NCBI GenBank assembly: GCA_029747585.1
Contig: JAPEVF010000145.1
Location: 26,841 to 90,840 of the forward strand
DNA: 64,000 nt
Direction: 5' to 3'
DNA from: Pleurotus djamor
Taxonomy: Eukaryota > Basidiomycota > Agaricomycetes > Agaricales > Pleurotaceae
The number at the start of each line of letters is the position of its first letter. The first letter of the stretch is position 1. The position numbers and the translations under genes are program-made. The notes below the pieces were generated by a model. That model worked only from the letters and a program-made list of their open reading frames with translations, ran no database searches and was not told the origin of the DNA. Of the stretch, positions 22,106 to 33,558 are shown one piece after another.

Positions 22106-22518
22106 GTTGAAGTCTTGAGAGAGCGAAGATAACGATGGAGAGGAAGGAACAATGGAGACGTTCAGCGCCACACGCATCCCCCCGCGGCAAAGTTAGGAAT
22201 ACCGGATCCCCTGGTCGTCTCCTAAAAGCTGTACCACTATATGTTCGCGGTTGGCGGCGGCGATTCAGTATTACGTGCTCAAGGCATTAATGCTAACGAT
22301 ACAAGATGGCTGAAAACTGAGAACTGAGAAACAAGAGACGAGACAGAAAGATACATAATAGAGTAGGGGGATGTGCAAAAGACGTAGAGGGGGCCCTAGA
22401 GGGGGACGGGGTTAATAGCCTCTACACCATCCCCGTATTTCACAGCGGATTTGTAAGTGACATAAACTGTAGTCCCGTCCCCCCGCCACCGCTTTTAAGG
22501 TTCCTTCTAGGATACTCA
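22106..22518. other. Intergenic
   Basis: Upstream flank of the gene starting at 22105 and downstream flank of the gene ending at 22519. No gene seen. Confidence 0.4.
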
Positions 22519-23460
22519 TCATGTCCTGAAAACCGCGTTGACCTTGACTTCTTTGTCAAAATTGTCCTGGACGGGATGGGAAGAGAACGATGAATTCGAG
22601 ACCGGTTCAGAATAATGATATCACTCACACCAGTACTCCGGAGTTGGAAAGCTTATGGTCAGAAAAAAAAGACGTTAGATCAACATTCGCGGGGGTAAAA
22701 GAACAGAAAGGAAGAGCCATACTGAAGGGTACCTCTTCGAGCGACGAAAGTCGGTATACGGACAGCGCAGAGAATGGGTAACGGGTGTCCTATGTAGCAT
22801 GATTGAGTTCATACGTTCGAACGGATCGTTGCGCGAAAAGCTCACCGAAGATGTGCCGGATTTAATTTGCCAGCCATGACTTCCATCACCGTAGTCCTCA
22901 GCAGCGAGGTACTCAAATTTGTTGAGAGAAAACTCGTCTTCGAAACTAGCGGTGAACGAGACAGGCTCGTTTCCGTTGCTCTGGAACATTTGCATGGTCT
23001 GCTTCAACGAGATGGGGTCTGAATGACTCAGTTAAATGGGAAATTGATGGATATATGACGTGATATGCTTACAAGTTCGACGCGTATCATCCTTGGTGTA
23101 GCTCTCCTGTGACGGAAAGTGCTTGACCAGTTCCACCTTGTTGTTCGGGAACTTGACATAGAACTTGAGGTCGTCCGTCCACTGGAAGCAGAATCCCCTG
23201 TGGGCGAGGACGATGAAGACGAGGCCTCCGTTCTTTTTGAAGTCCCTATCGGGTTTCGCGTTGACCGTGTAGACGTAGGCGTCGACTTTCCAAGAGATGC
23301 TGGCTTTGGAGAATTTACGGTTATCCAGTACAACGTGAGAGTCGCTGTGTGATCGAAGTCAACGTCAGGCGCAGCGGGATTCGTTGGCCAAGACACAGAG
23401 TACATACAGTCTGAACCATGATGTTTCGATGGGTGGAAAAAGACTGTTGTTGTACGGCAT
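22519..23460 (-). CDS. Unrecognised small protein, paralogue family copy 1
   Basis: Model starts at ATG 23460-23458 and ends at TGA 22521-22519, with about five introns placed by comparison with the copies at 24639 and 30479. Exon 1 encodes YNNSLFPPIETSWFR. Exon 2 has SHVVLDN, a WKVDAYVYTVNAKPDR segment, NGGLVFIVLAHRGFCFQW and VKFPNNKVELVKHFP, ending DTRRT. The next exon has TMQMFQSNGNEPVSF and FSLNKFEYL; the following exon gives YPFSALSVYRLSSLEE, and the last ends FDKEVKVNAVF. About 220 residues, no signal peptide or membrane helix visible. I do not recognise the family, and no function is proposed. All three copies keep the core in frame, which argues for selection. Confidence 0.6.
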
Positions 23461-24638
23461 GAGAGTGTGTCTGCGAGCACGGAAAGAATGACACGATGAG
23501 TTGATACTGGTCGCTCTCGTCCATTGGAACTACCTTGCGATTTTATGCGTGCACCGCGTATCATTTGATCATGTAGAGTACATCTTCTTGAGCGTGATAG
23601 TTACATAAATTTCCGCAATGCCGTGCGGCTTAGTAGGACGGGTACTGGGAGCTACCTTGCGCATTCCCGGCGTTACCCTGTCTCCGAATTCCAGAATACG
23701 CAGGAGAAAGGGATGCGATTCCAGGGCCCAGAGGTGGTGCAACACAGCCCCCCGCGACGTTGAGAAGACAAGGCGTAGAAGGAAGGAGTCTCTGTAAAGT
23801 TTTGAGAGAAAGGTCAGCGCAGAAGTTTAACAATAACGACGAAGTCACGCTGAAACTCACTGAGAGTACCGTCTCGCCAGCTCTGAAATGGTAACACGCG
23901 TGGCGTGTGGCTATGTCGAGCCCAATTTCTGTATAGAATGTCCCGAGTGGTACTAGAGCCTCAAGTTAGTCATGAGGCCTGAGGCGTCGTGTAGGTCGTC
24001 TAGACCTACTTGAAACGTTCTCAGAAGACCACCTCATCAGAACTGAAGCTGTGTCATCGTCTGAAGAGTTGGCGAGGTGAGATCCAGCCCCTCTTAGGGC
24101 GCAGAGGAGCGTCAAAGGTATGGTCCCTCCCAAAGACAGGGAGGAAGGAAAGCCCAATGGGCATGAGAGTGGAATCAAAGGAACAGGTGATTTTTGAACT
24201 GCACTACAAAAACTTGCCGTTCTCGACTGACTTAGCGGAATGCATTCCCACACTCAGTAGGACTTTCTCACGGACAATGGAGTCTCGCTAACCGATGAAT
24301 CGTGAAAATTATCAGATTCCATGTTCTAAGCTCTATGAACCTTACCATAATCTATATCAATACGTCTTATGACCTCGAACGCTGTGTCACGGAATGAGCA
24401 GAAAGTCTCCTTGTATTGAAATCGTAGTTATGATGAACGGATGATAAGTCATCGAAAATGTTCTCACGGTCAACAAAGCTACCGAAAAGATACTTACTCT
24501 ACTCTAAGTAGGCTAAGGTTGGATTCGCCAATCGCGGCGTGAAAAGCTGGCGAGCAAAGAAAGTTACATGGAAATTCTCTGCAGTTGTAACCTTTCGATC
24601 CACCACCACCGCTTTCGTATTTCCCTTTGGCCGAGCTA
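23461..24638. other. Intergenic between two tandem paralogues
   Basis: About 1.2 kb. Minus-strand open stretches exist (for example around 23630-23860) but without recognisable content or paralogue support. It should contain the promoter of copy 1. Confidence 0.35.
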
Positions 24639-25570
24639 TCACGCCTTGAATACCGCGTTGATATTGACGCTTTTTTCAAAGCGAGACTGGAGGGGACGAC
24701 AATAGCATGCTGAATTCGACACCTTTCATATTCAAATATTCAACACTCACATCATCATCGAACAGGAAAGCTAGAGGTAAAACAAAAACGCTTCACATGG
24801 TTATCTGTTAATAGAGAAGGGTATCCGCACTGAAAGGGATCTCTTCGAGGGAAGAGAGTCGGTACACAGAGAGTGCGGAGAGTGTATAGTCAGATGCCTA
24901 TGAAATTTGAATCACGTCGAGGCGATGCGATACATTGTGCGGTAGAACACACCGATGAGCCTGAGCGATCTTGATCAGGTTTAACGCTCCAAATATGAGA
25001 TCCTTCTCCATTTTGATCTGAAGGCAGATACTCAAAGTCATTGAGGGAGAATCTATCTTCGTAGCCAGCGGAAAATGAGATCGGTTCGTTTCCATTATTC
25101 TGGAACATTTGCATCGTCTGTTTGAAGTTGATCGAGTCTACACAGTAGGGTCAGTTCCAAGAGTTCAAGCGTACTCAGCATGTCTTGCTCACAAGTTCGG
25201 CGTGACCCATCCTGCGTGTGGCTATCCTGCGCGGGAAGGTGCTTGACGAGTTCCACCTTCTCGGCGGGGAAAATAACGCCGAATCTGATCCTACCTGTCC
25301 AATGAAGGCATAATGCCCTGTGGACAAGCACGACGAAGATAAGTCCTCCATTGTTTTTGAAGTGTCTATCGGGTCTTGCATTAACTGTATAGATGTATGC
25401 ATCGACTCGCCAAGTGATTTTAGAGTTGGGGAACCAATGGTTATCCCAAATGACGTGAGGGTCTCTGCGGGGTCGAAGTCCAGGTAAGATGTCGGGACTT
25501 ATCAACGAACTCGCACATACAGCCTGAACCATGTTGTGCCGATGGGCGGGAAGAGGTTATGATTGTACAT
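24639..25570 (-). CDS. Unrecognised small protein, paralogue family copy 2
   Basis: Starts at ATG 25570-25568 and ends at TGA 24641-24639. The exon order is the same as copy 1. Exon 1 reads YNHNLFPPIGTTWFR; exon 2 has DPHVIWDN, WRVDAYIYTVNARPDR, NNGGLIFVVLVHRALCLHW, FPAEKVELVKHLP and ends GSRRT; then TMQMFQNNGNEPISF with FSLNDFEYLPSDQ; then YTLSALSVYRLSSLEE; then a short exon reading FLFDDD and a last exon ending FEKSVNINAVFKA. Both 3' exons align with copy 1 (FDKEVKVNAVFRT), which is what fixes the C-terminus. About 220 residues, probably soluble. Function unknown. It lies in tandem with copy 1 on the same strand. Confidence 0.6.
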
Positions 25571-26104
25571 CAGAGGGAGAATGTGAGTGTGGATTGAATA
25601 CGATGATCTTCGTTCCAGGTAGCGACTTGTGACTTTATATTTGTACTTTACTCTACGCCATTAGGGCACGATTCTGTACGCTGTAGTGGGAAGGATGCTG
25701 ACAGCGCCGGTTACCTTGTTCCGGATTCCATAAGATGGATGTGATGCACTGCCCTATGATGCGCAGAAGTTACATATCAGTTTCCACNAAAAAAGGACAA
25801 TATGATTTGGACTACATGTCGCAATTGTCCAAACACGGATGCCGTCCGCAGCGGTAGTATGATGGCACCATCTGCTCAAGGTCCGAGATCGCGAGACTGC
25901 GCTTCCACTGTCTACAGCTGCCAGGGGTGTTGTCTCGCTAGGCAAGCCGTCTGTCTAGGTGCGGCAAAGAAAAAAAGATATCGCGCATTTTCGTTAAATC
26001 CGCAGGATAGAGTAAGTCAATGAAAGTATGGGGAAGAAATTCCATCCAGTCCTCGCCCACTTGGAAGTCAGTGCACGCCCACTATCTGATACCATAAAGG
26101 CACC
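25571..26104. other. Intergenic
   Basis: Promoter of copy 2 and 3' flank of the aldo-keto reductase. One N at a homopolymer (25788). No gene recognised. Confidence 0.4.
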
Positions 26105-28123
26105 CTAGTACAAGCTCCTAAACACATCCAGCGGAGGTCGTCCGTACGTATTCTGAAAAATCACAAGAAATCGTCAGAAAACACAAGGATATTTGATGAG
26201 AAACCTCTGAAAGACTCACATGCGGCGCGGGTTTATTCCCCAACACTTCCTCGATCTTCTCCAGCACGTCCGGTGTCAGTTTCGGTATCACCTCTAACGC
26301 TTTGAGGTTATCGATGATTTGCTCGGGCTTTGAGGCGCCGAGGATGACGGTTGATGTGTTGGGGTTTTTGGCGATCCAGGCGAGGGCTAGGGCGGTGATG
26401 GAGCATCCGAGTTCTATGATCAAGTTGGAAGAGTCAGAACGATGCGGGGTAGGGATATGTGAGAAAAGAGAAACGAAAATTGAAGATTGAAAACGAGAAA
26501 TGAGAAATGAGAGAATGAAAATTGAGAAGTGAAAAATTAGAAATGAGAAACGAAAGATGAGACGTGTGATGGGAGGATCCCAAGGAGGGAGTGACGTACC
26601 TTTCTCAGCCAACTCCGTCAACGCCTTTACCTTCTTAATCTTCTCAGCGCCTTCCGTCCCCTCTCCGTGAAGTTTCCCGATAGTATCCTTGAAGAAGGCC
26701 GCGTTCCTATCGAACCTCGAGCCACCTGGTATACCGTTGTTGTACTACAAACGACGATTTGATTACTTCTCGGGCTGAGGAAAGGAAGACGAAGATAGGC
26801 TTACCTTCCCAGTGAGTATACCCTTGTCAAGGGCTGAGTAGACGGTCGTGGCGTAGCCGTATTTTTTGTACAGTTGTCTACACAAGGAAGTATTGAACGG
26901 TCAGCCGTGTGATAGGTACTGGGGGAGGGATGGAGGACGTACTTGTATTCTTTTTCTGGCCGTTCGCGATGGAACATACTACAAGAGAGGTAGGTGTTAA
27001 TTAGTAGCGAGCGGTTGAAAATGAAGGCAACGTACTTGTGTTGACATTGTTCCGCGATGGGTGGTACGAGACCTAGCTTGGATGCGATATCTACCGGTTC
27101 AAGAAGTCAGTGGGTGTCCTAAGAAGTAGACAAGCTAGACAGGTGAGGGTAGAGGTAAAGCAAAGACGTACGGTGAGCTTCTTCGATTTCCTCTGCATCC
27201 CATTCTGACGTTCCCCAGTAAAACGCCTAGATGCAGATCAATTTGAGGACACAAGAAGAGACGAAGAGCTTTGAGGTACAACGTACCCAGCCTTGGTCAA
27301 TAACGAAGTTGAACGCCCTAACGACTTCCTCCATGGGCACTATGATGCGTAGGATAAGTCAAAATGGGAAGGGAGATGCATCAGGTTGCAAGACGTACCA
27401 TTCTTATCTGACCGATGCGCAAAGATCACATCGACATAGTCCATCTGAAGCCGTTGAAGGGATTCCTTCGTTCCTTCGATGATACTGGCAAAACGTAGGC
27501 ACGTCTCAGTTCATAAGTAGAAATAAGAAGCCAGCGACAAAACTCAACTGTTTTCTCGACAAACCACCTGCATTCGGACCGGGCCTGACGCCCCAAAAGA
27601 TCTTGGTAGTAATTACGAGATCGCTTCGCCTGAAACCGAGTTCTTTGATAACGCGTCCCCTGCATGACGTATCTGGATTAGAATAATTTATGGTAATGGT
27701 GATTTCAACGACAGAAAATTAGACGGTTCGGGAGCGGAGGAAGGAACTGGTTGAAGGGGAGAAGTACGTACATTTCCACCTCGGATTTTCCTTTTGAATA
27801 TTCCTCAGCGGTATCGAACATGTTGATGCCGTTTTCAAAGGCGGTTTTGATGATATCCTGTTGAATTGAATGGTCGATGTTGGCGCATCGTTACACAAAT
27901 TCAACATGAACACACGTACTTTCACCGGATCTCCGACGACTGTTCCACCAAGGGTAAGCCCTGAGATCGGTTTGAGCATCGTTACCAGTAAGATTATGCC
28001 TGGAACCGGGTACGCACATCCTCCGAGGGAGAACACTGGAACTCTCAGTCCACTGGGGCCTAGTCGTCGAAATGGCATGCCTTTAGGATCGTATTCCATC
28101 TTCACTTCGGAGGAGGAAGACAT
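26105..28123 (-). CDS. Aldo-keto reductase, Kv-beta (AKR6)-like, copy 1
   Basis: ATG 28123-28121 to TAG 26107-26105, about 12 exons with introns mostly at the same places as in the plus-strand copy at 39387. It reads [20 protein letters not shown], then after an intron [31 protein letters not shown] (Asp and Tyr of the catalytic tetrad), [14 protein letters not shown] (Lys), [15 protein letters not shown] (His), GVLTGK-like GILTGK, YNNGIPGGSRFDRN, and the C-terminal NADPH-binding part with [20 protein letters not shown] and EEVLGNKP. By family knowledge such enzymes reduce carbonyl compounds with NADPH. One intron (about 26424-26598) is enlarged by a purine-rich low-complexity stretch. No break was seen. 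Confidence 0.85.
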
Positions 28124-28606
28124 AAATTCGTTTCGAACTTAGATAACACGGAAAAATACTAGGGGGAGAGGGGGGGATACGGGGGAGGTTCAAGTCATGG
28201 GAGATCTTGACTTCGGTTATTTATGCTCTTCCAGGAGGTGGGGACGATGTGTGAGATTTACTATCAGCTTGTGAAGTTCGAGTCATTCTTGGGTAGGTGA
28301 GAAAGGTCCTATGACGCCAGCGGACAGTCAGCAGAACATAAGGAACGTTCAGAAGATGGTGGAAGCGGACAGGAATGGAGAATCCTCGGGCCGGAGGTAT
28401 TCAGCCACGTGAGGTCCACGCGAGACGAGCGTCTACTGTAGACGCGCTTCCAAACTTCAAAAAAACCTTGGACCGCAACTTCGTTTGAACTTCGACGGTG
28501 TTCTTTTGTCTTGAATTACTCTTTTCAAACCCACCGAAGTCAATCGCCGGACTCCAAGTCCAGCGCAAACCGCTGGCAAATCGTCTCCAATCCAGATTCT
28601 GAGCTA
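28124..28606. promoter_or_regulatory. Shared divergent promoter region
   Basis: 483 bases between the ATG of the aldo-keto reductase (minus) and the ATG of F-box copy B (plus). It must drive both genes. It begins with a G-rich run (28159-28190, GGGGGAGAGGGGGGG type). No specific factor site is claimed. Confidence 0.4.
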
Positions 28607-29854
28607 ATGATTTTAGAGTTGCGTGATTTCCTGAATCTCCCGGTCGATGTCGTCTATCAAATCCTCCAACATATCAACGCTGAAGATGCATTGATGCTGC
28701 TGCGGGTTCCGTCCCTTCGAGCTCTTATTTGCCCAAGTTCTTCCGAGATCGCAACACCTCTATGGCGGTACTGGATACGCATCGAAGGAGCGCCAGAGTG
28801 CCCCGAGGGCATAAATATTCTCAGATGGGCGGACGTACTGTTCGGGGAGCATATCTGCGACGTACGACTTCCTTTGAATCGGATACTCGCCCATCTAGCT
28901 CACATGACATTGGTAGACATGTGGTCATCTCGACACCCCTCCTGAACCCCGGCTTTTACGAAGAATATGTGTGCATTGTCGATCCCATCCTAATCTGTGA
29001 GGTTTCTTGCTCTCATGTCTTTTCTCTAGCTGAGGTACCTCCCTAAGTATCATAGCCTCCGCTGTGAAGCTGCCACCGCCCCCATCACCACAATTACCCC
29101 ATGCTCAAATCTCGTCTCCTGAGGAGAACCTGCCACCTTTGTGCACTCCCGACATAGATATGTCTGAGGTCTGCCTTTCGTTGACCATCCCCAGGCATCC
29201 TTCATCTGTTCGTCATGCCCGAAGAATAACTATCCGCGCGATCTATCTGGCGCCAGAATGGTTTACAGTACGCGCGAAACTCGGGCAGCAGGCGGCATCG
29301 CCGACGCTTTCGCGGGATGGGAGTCGGTTCGATGACGCGGTGGGCGCTGATGAGAAATTGGGCCTCATTGAACGGATGAAGCCAGAGACCGTGAAGTACT
29401 TGGAGAGGAGGAAAAGGCTGGTAACCGATGTTTATCTAGTACGTACTCTCATACGGCCTTTGGACACCCAATTTTGACATCGTATAGAAAGAAACCGCCC
29501 TCATGAAATGGATCAACCAGTACCGCGATCTAGAGAAACCATCTAGGGTAGCTGCGCAAAACATTTTGCTCGCGGAGTAAGCCCTTACTACTCTTGACCG
29601 CCTTGGTTATCTAAATGAGGACTATCCCCAGTCTAATGTCTCGTTTGCTCGCTCTTGGGTATGACAAAGTCATGATCGAATACGTGTTGGAAAATCCGTA
29701 CCAGTACTTCACCCCCACTTTGCGCCATTATGACGGTACGTTGAATCTCTTATCTGCTTACCTCTTCATGCGACTCATTGTTCATTTAGAATACATGTCT
29801 GAGAGGATTTTGCTACACATGGACCCCCTCCTCAGTCTATGCCGCGCTCGATGA
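28607..29854 (+). CDS. F-box protein with paired CxxC motifs, second family, copy B
   Basis: Six-exon model: 28607-28861, 28917-28996, 29048-29438, 29488-29576, 29632-29735, 29790-29854. Exon 1 holds the F-box (LRDFLNLPVDVVYQILQHIN, then AEDALMLLRVPSLRAL), WIRIEGAPECPEG and RWADVLFGEHICD. Exon 2 reads TCGHLDTPPEPRLLRRICVHC, giving the CxxC pairs. Exon 3 is charged (YLAPEWFTVRAKL, YLERRKRLVTDVYL). Exon 4 starts KETALMKWINQYRDLEKPS; exon 5 has LMSRLLALGYDKVMIEYV and FTPTLRHYD. An upstream in-frame extension to about 28511 exists, but the ATG at 28607 matches copy A. The acceptor of exon 3 is AAG (29045-29047), chosen because it keeps frame. Predicted SCF adaptor. Confidence 0.75.
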
Positions 29855-30478
29855 TACTGGGTAAAGACGATGAACTGAAGCCAGAATAGTGGTGACAGTG
29901 GATGTGGATAGGGAATAAGCGTCTTCGGAAGTGTAACCACCGTCTACCGAACTCACCGTGTAGTGCATGGACCAATCCAAACTCTAGTCCGAGACGGTCT
30001 CTGCGCCCGAAGTTCTTATTTCCCCCGCCACTTGATCCTGTGCTATTGAGGACACGTTCTCACACACTTGCAAGGCCCACCAAAGGAGGTAACTCATCTC
30101 CGAGTTACTGTCAGTGTTGCTCACCCTTTTCGCAGTGACCTCAGATTTCTTGGCCCATGAATTCGCATCAGTGGAATATCTGGATCCTTGCGTTCAACAT
30201 ACCTTCTAGAATATCTAGAACCCAGAAATTAACGGATGACATTTTTATTTCCACCTGCGCCATCTGGAATCAGATAAGTGATCGCCCAAGAGTGTTTATC
30301 GTGTTCTACCTCTTTCTATTTTCTCCGGGATTATCGTGCTCCGGACTCAAGGCTCGCGAAAGCACAGCCTTTGACCACGACCAGTACGCCGGTCAATGAC
30401 GCGATAAGGTAGTGTAGGCGACCTATATATGCCTGGCACGACATCCAGCTCAATATCAGTATCGAGGCTTTCTTCGCA
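29855..30478. other. Intergenic
   Basis: About 620 bases; 3' flank of copy B and promoter of the gene at 30479. No further gene supported. Confidence 0.4.
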
Positions 30479-31636
30479 ATGGCTAGCAACGAGTCTGACT
30501 CTACTACCCCCTCTGCTCAGACTCCCATTCTGTTGGATTCGGTTTCCCTCGACCAAGATGATGCTGCCCCCACAGCCGACGCCGACGATGGCGTCGATCT
30601 TGCGCCGCTGTCAATGGGGGGCTCCCTTTCTTCAAGGTATAACAACAAGCTCTTTCCACCGATAGGGACTTCGTGGTGGAGAATGTAGGTACCCGTTCTC
30701 CGCATCCCTCCACACTTTCCGTTGGGGACGGGTTTCTCACCGATTAATTGCCAGGGATTCCTACCAGGTGTGGAAGAACAAGGAGGTCACCGGCGGTACA
30801 TTCATTACTTGGGAGTTCGACGCGTATATTTACGCCGTTAACGCGCGTCCTGATCGAAAGTTCCGGGACAATGGAGGTCTGGTGTACATTATTCTCGCTC
30901 ATAGGGGATTCTGCTACCAGTGGCACTTGCACGAAATCAAATTCTGGGTTAAGTTCCCGAATGACAAACTCACCCTCGTGAAACACTTTCCCGTTGAAGA
31001 CGATTACGACGAAGCTCCTCCGCGCGGACGTCGTCACGAGCCTGATCCTATGCGTAGGACCTGTGAGTCCTTTCTACGTTCAGCGCTTTGGTGTTTCTTC
31101 TGAAGGAAAATTCGATCCATCCCTGCAGATCCAATTTCTTTCCAGCAGACGATGCAGATGTTCAGATCGAACGGAAACGAACCGTTTTCATTTGACGCTG
31201 GGTATGAAGATTCCCTTTCCCTTGAGAAGGGATACGTATACCGTGCCGTCCAAGAATGGGATGAATGGAATGGCTGGATGATAAAGCCTGATAACAACGC
31301 TGTAGGTCCTAACGGAAATGGCTTCAACTTGAACGCGAGAACTCAATATCCTTTCCAGGAAGGGAAGGCGCAGTACCCTTTGACAGCGGTGTCCGTGTAT
31401 CGCGCAGAGCGCCCGAGACGGATGGATATGGGTGCGAAACTAAGTATATTTCTCTGGAATGGCGCTTCTAACTGTTCCGCTTCTTCAGAATTCTTACTCG
31501 AGGCTGGTAGTGTGAGTTCAGTTTTAATTCATGTGCTGGCTAGCTGATGTCAGATGGTTGGCCCATCAAGGATCAAGTACGCACCAGCCGCTTTATAGAT
31601 GCATACTTTGAGGCTCCAAACCAGGATTCATCTTGA
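30479..31636 (+). CDS. Unrecognised small protein, paralogue family copy 3, with acidic N-terminal extension
   Basis: Exon 1 30479-30684, exon 2 30755-31062, exon 3 from 31129; later exons less certain, with a likely stop at 31634-31636. Exon 1 adds about 50 residues not present in copies 1 and 2, rich in Asp, Ser and Ala (DQDDAAPTADADDGVD), before the shared YNNKLFPPIGTSWWR. Exon 2 has DSYQVW, FDAYIYAVNARPDR, NGGLVYIILAHRGFCYQW, VKFPNDKLTLVKHFP and a longer acidic and basic insert (EDDYDEAPPRGRRHEPD) before MRRT. Exon 3 has TMQMFRSNGNEPFSF; a later exon AQYPLTAVSVYRAERP; the last probably ends SRFIDAYFEA. About 250 residues. Function unknown; the arrangement matches copies 1 and 2. Confidence 0.58.
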
Positions 31637-32004
31637 CACTGCCAGATGTAGAGCTGTTGCAGCGGAATTTAACAATATTTATGTTATACTTAGCTGGGGC
31701 TCCGTGGACCGTTTGGTGGTTTTCCATATTAAGTACTGAGCTTTGTAGCACCGTTCGTGCTATACTTGCAGGCGCAACATTGAGAATTGCCAGAGGGGAA
31801 GAACCATCATAACCACATTGGTATTACTCTAAAGGACGGGTGCTATTCCGCAGCCTTTGGAGTACTCTACAACCATATGATAGCTACGACGATTAGCAGG
31901 TTGGTGGCGTGCAGGGTCCGTAAATTCTGGTTCAGTCCAGCAGCCTATCCACCGCGTACACGGGTGCGAAGACCACGCTCGAGCACAGTCCCTGCCGCTG
32001 ACCA
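31637..32004. other. Intergenic between convergent genes
   Basis: About 370 bases. No gene recognised. Confidence 0.4.
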
Positions 32005-33426
32005 TTACAAACCGTATGCGGCGAGGATGGTCTCCATCTTAGGTTGTATCTTGTTCCACACCGGGTCTGTGAAGTATGGGTTGAGTTGATGTGAAGAACA
32101 AGAGGGGAGAAACAAAACTCGTGGAAGCTTGATGAAGGGTAAGAGGGAAGGACAATTCGGGGAAGAGAAGACGGACCATCGTAATGCCTCAGCGTACTCG
32201 TGAAAAATAATTCATCAAGGGCGCAGTCGATGTCCCCTTTCCCATAACCAAGTCCGATGAATCGAGCTTTGATACTACAAAAACCATTGGGTAAGTACGC
32301 TGGTGCCACAGGATCAAAGAGAGGAAGGGAGAATACTTACTCTTCGAACATCTTGAGCTGGACAATCATTCCCAGGGTACTCGTTCTACGAGCGTAGCTA
32401 TTTATCCACTCGCTTAATTCGTCTTCCTTCTATTGCACCAGCAGGGTCATGAGCGATTTTTGTAGACAAAGGGGGAGAGCGGTACGTACATTAAACACGG
32501 AAGAAACCATTGCTTCCCTCCTCTCAATATATTCTCTTCGTTCGTCGTATTCACAACGCGAGTCCAAGTCGAGTAAACGGTCCCGAACCTTGTTTACCTC
32601 CGGTTTGTAGTAGAACCTCATACCTACGGAAGGGCCGTCGGGACCGGGAGGCAGTGATTAAGCATTGGATAATCAGAAGAGAGGAAATGGCGTACCATTT
32701 ACTGAGGTGTGCAGGCAAAGATTGTCGTACTCAGTATCCTGAGCGCGCGGGATGGTGAATTCGGATGCGGAGGGTACCGATGGTTCAGGCGTGATAATTA
32801 TACTTGAAGCAAAGGTAAACGAAACGGCGCGGCTTCAAGAAGTACATTAGAGCTCACCTCCTTGGGTCCTCAAGACAGTTCGAGCAAATCCTCCTAAGTA
32901 TGCGAGGTAAAGGCCGTGTGTTAAGGTCACCACATATCTAATATAATAAAGGTGAAGACATNGCCGTAGGTATAAAAAAGAAGAGGAAATGGACGGGATA
33001 GGAGATCGCGCGTACCTCACAGATGTGTTCGCCGAAAAGGACATCCACCCATTGAACTAGATCTATTTCATCACTCTCAGGACACGCTGGTCCTCTCCGA
33101 ACGCGTATCCAATGCTTCCAGAGGTTCCGGGCGGTCGTCTGTATTGCAGTCCGCATGCTAGTGGACGCGTCGACGGTTTCAACGGAGGAAGAGGGATCCC
33201 GAGACGGAGAAGGTTGTTCATTTCGAGTACAAGAGAGAAATTCCTTAAAAGTTGGAACGGTGCTGTAGAGCAACAACGCGTCTTCCGCGTCGATATTTTT
33301 GAGGATTTGAAAAATGACATCCAGTGGCATTCCAAAAAGATGTTTCAGCCCACTAGGACCTCCATCTGCGCCTGAGTTCAAGGATGATAGAGAAAGAAAG
33401 TCGGATGGCTTGAGAGTTACAAGCAT
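32005..33426 (-). CDS. F-box protein with paired CxxC motifs, second family, copy D
   Basis: Starts at ATG 33426-33424 and ends at TAA 32007-32005. The F-box (LKHLFGMPLDVIFQILKNID, then AEDALLLYSTVPTFKEF) lies near residues 30-60, followed by an insertion rich in Ser/Thr (SSSVETVDASTSM), LWKHWIRVRRGPACPES, and QWVDVLFGEHICE. The next exon (acceptor near 32939) reads ICGDLNTRPLPRILRRICSNC, the CxxC pairs. Further exons give FYYKPEVNKVRDRLLDLD, KEDELSEWINSYARR, FIGLGYGKGDIDCALDEL, FTSTLRHYD and the closing exon DPVWNKIQPKMETIL. Exon order matches copies A-C. One N (32962) falls in an intron. The gene is head-to-head with the family-1 F-box gene at 33559. Predicted SCF adaptor. Confidence 0.75.
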
Positions 33427-33558
33427 TTCGTCGTTGTCCTCTGCGATGGGATGGTGGCAAGGAGGATTCCGATGGGCGTCTGAGGAAGCGCCCAAGTACT
33501 TATTGTGGGGCGTTCCAGCGGCGTTCTTTCCTCTTGGACCTGAACTTGCTTCTCCATT
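33427..33558. promoter_or_regulatory. 132 bp bidirectional start region between two F-box genes
   Basis: The start codons of copy D (minus, 33426) and the family-1 gene (plus, 33559) are only 132 bases apart, so both 5' UTRs and core promoters must overlap in this interval. Confidence 0.5.

Noticed and set aside
23119..23352. Plus-strand open frame rich in Glu and Val
   Set aside because: It is the antisense of the conserved NGGLVF/VELVKHFP exon of copy 1.
23630..23860. Possible exon of an additional gene between the unknown family copies
   Set aside because: No paralogue and no neighbouring exon in frame.
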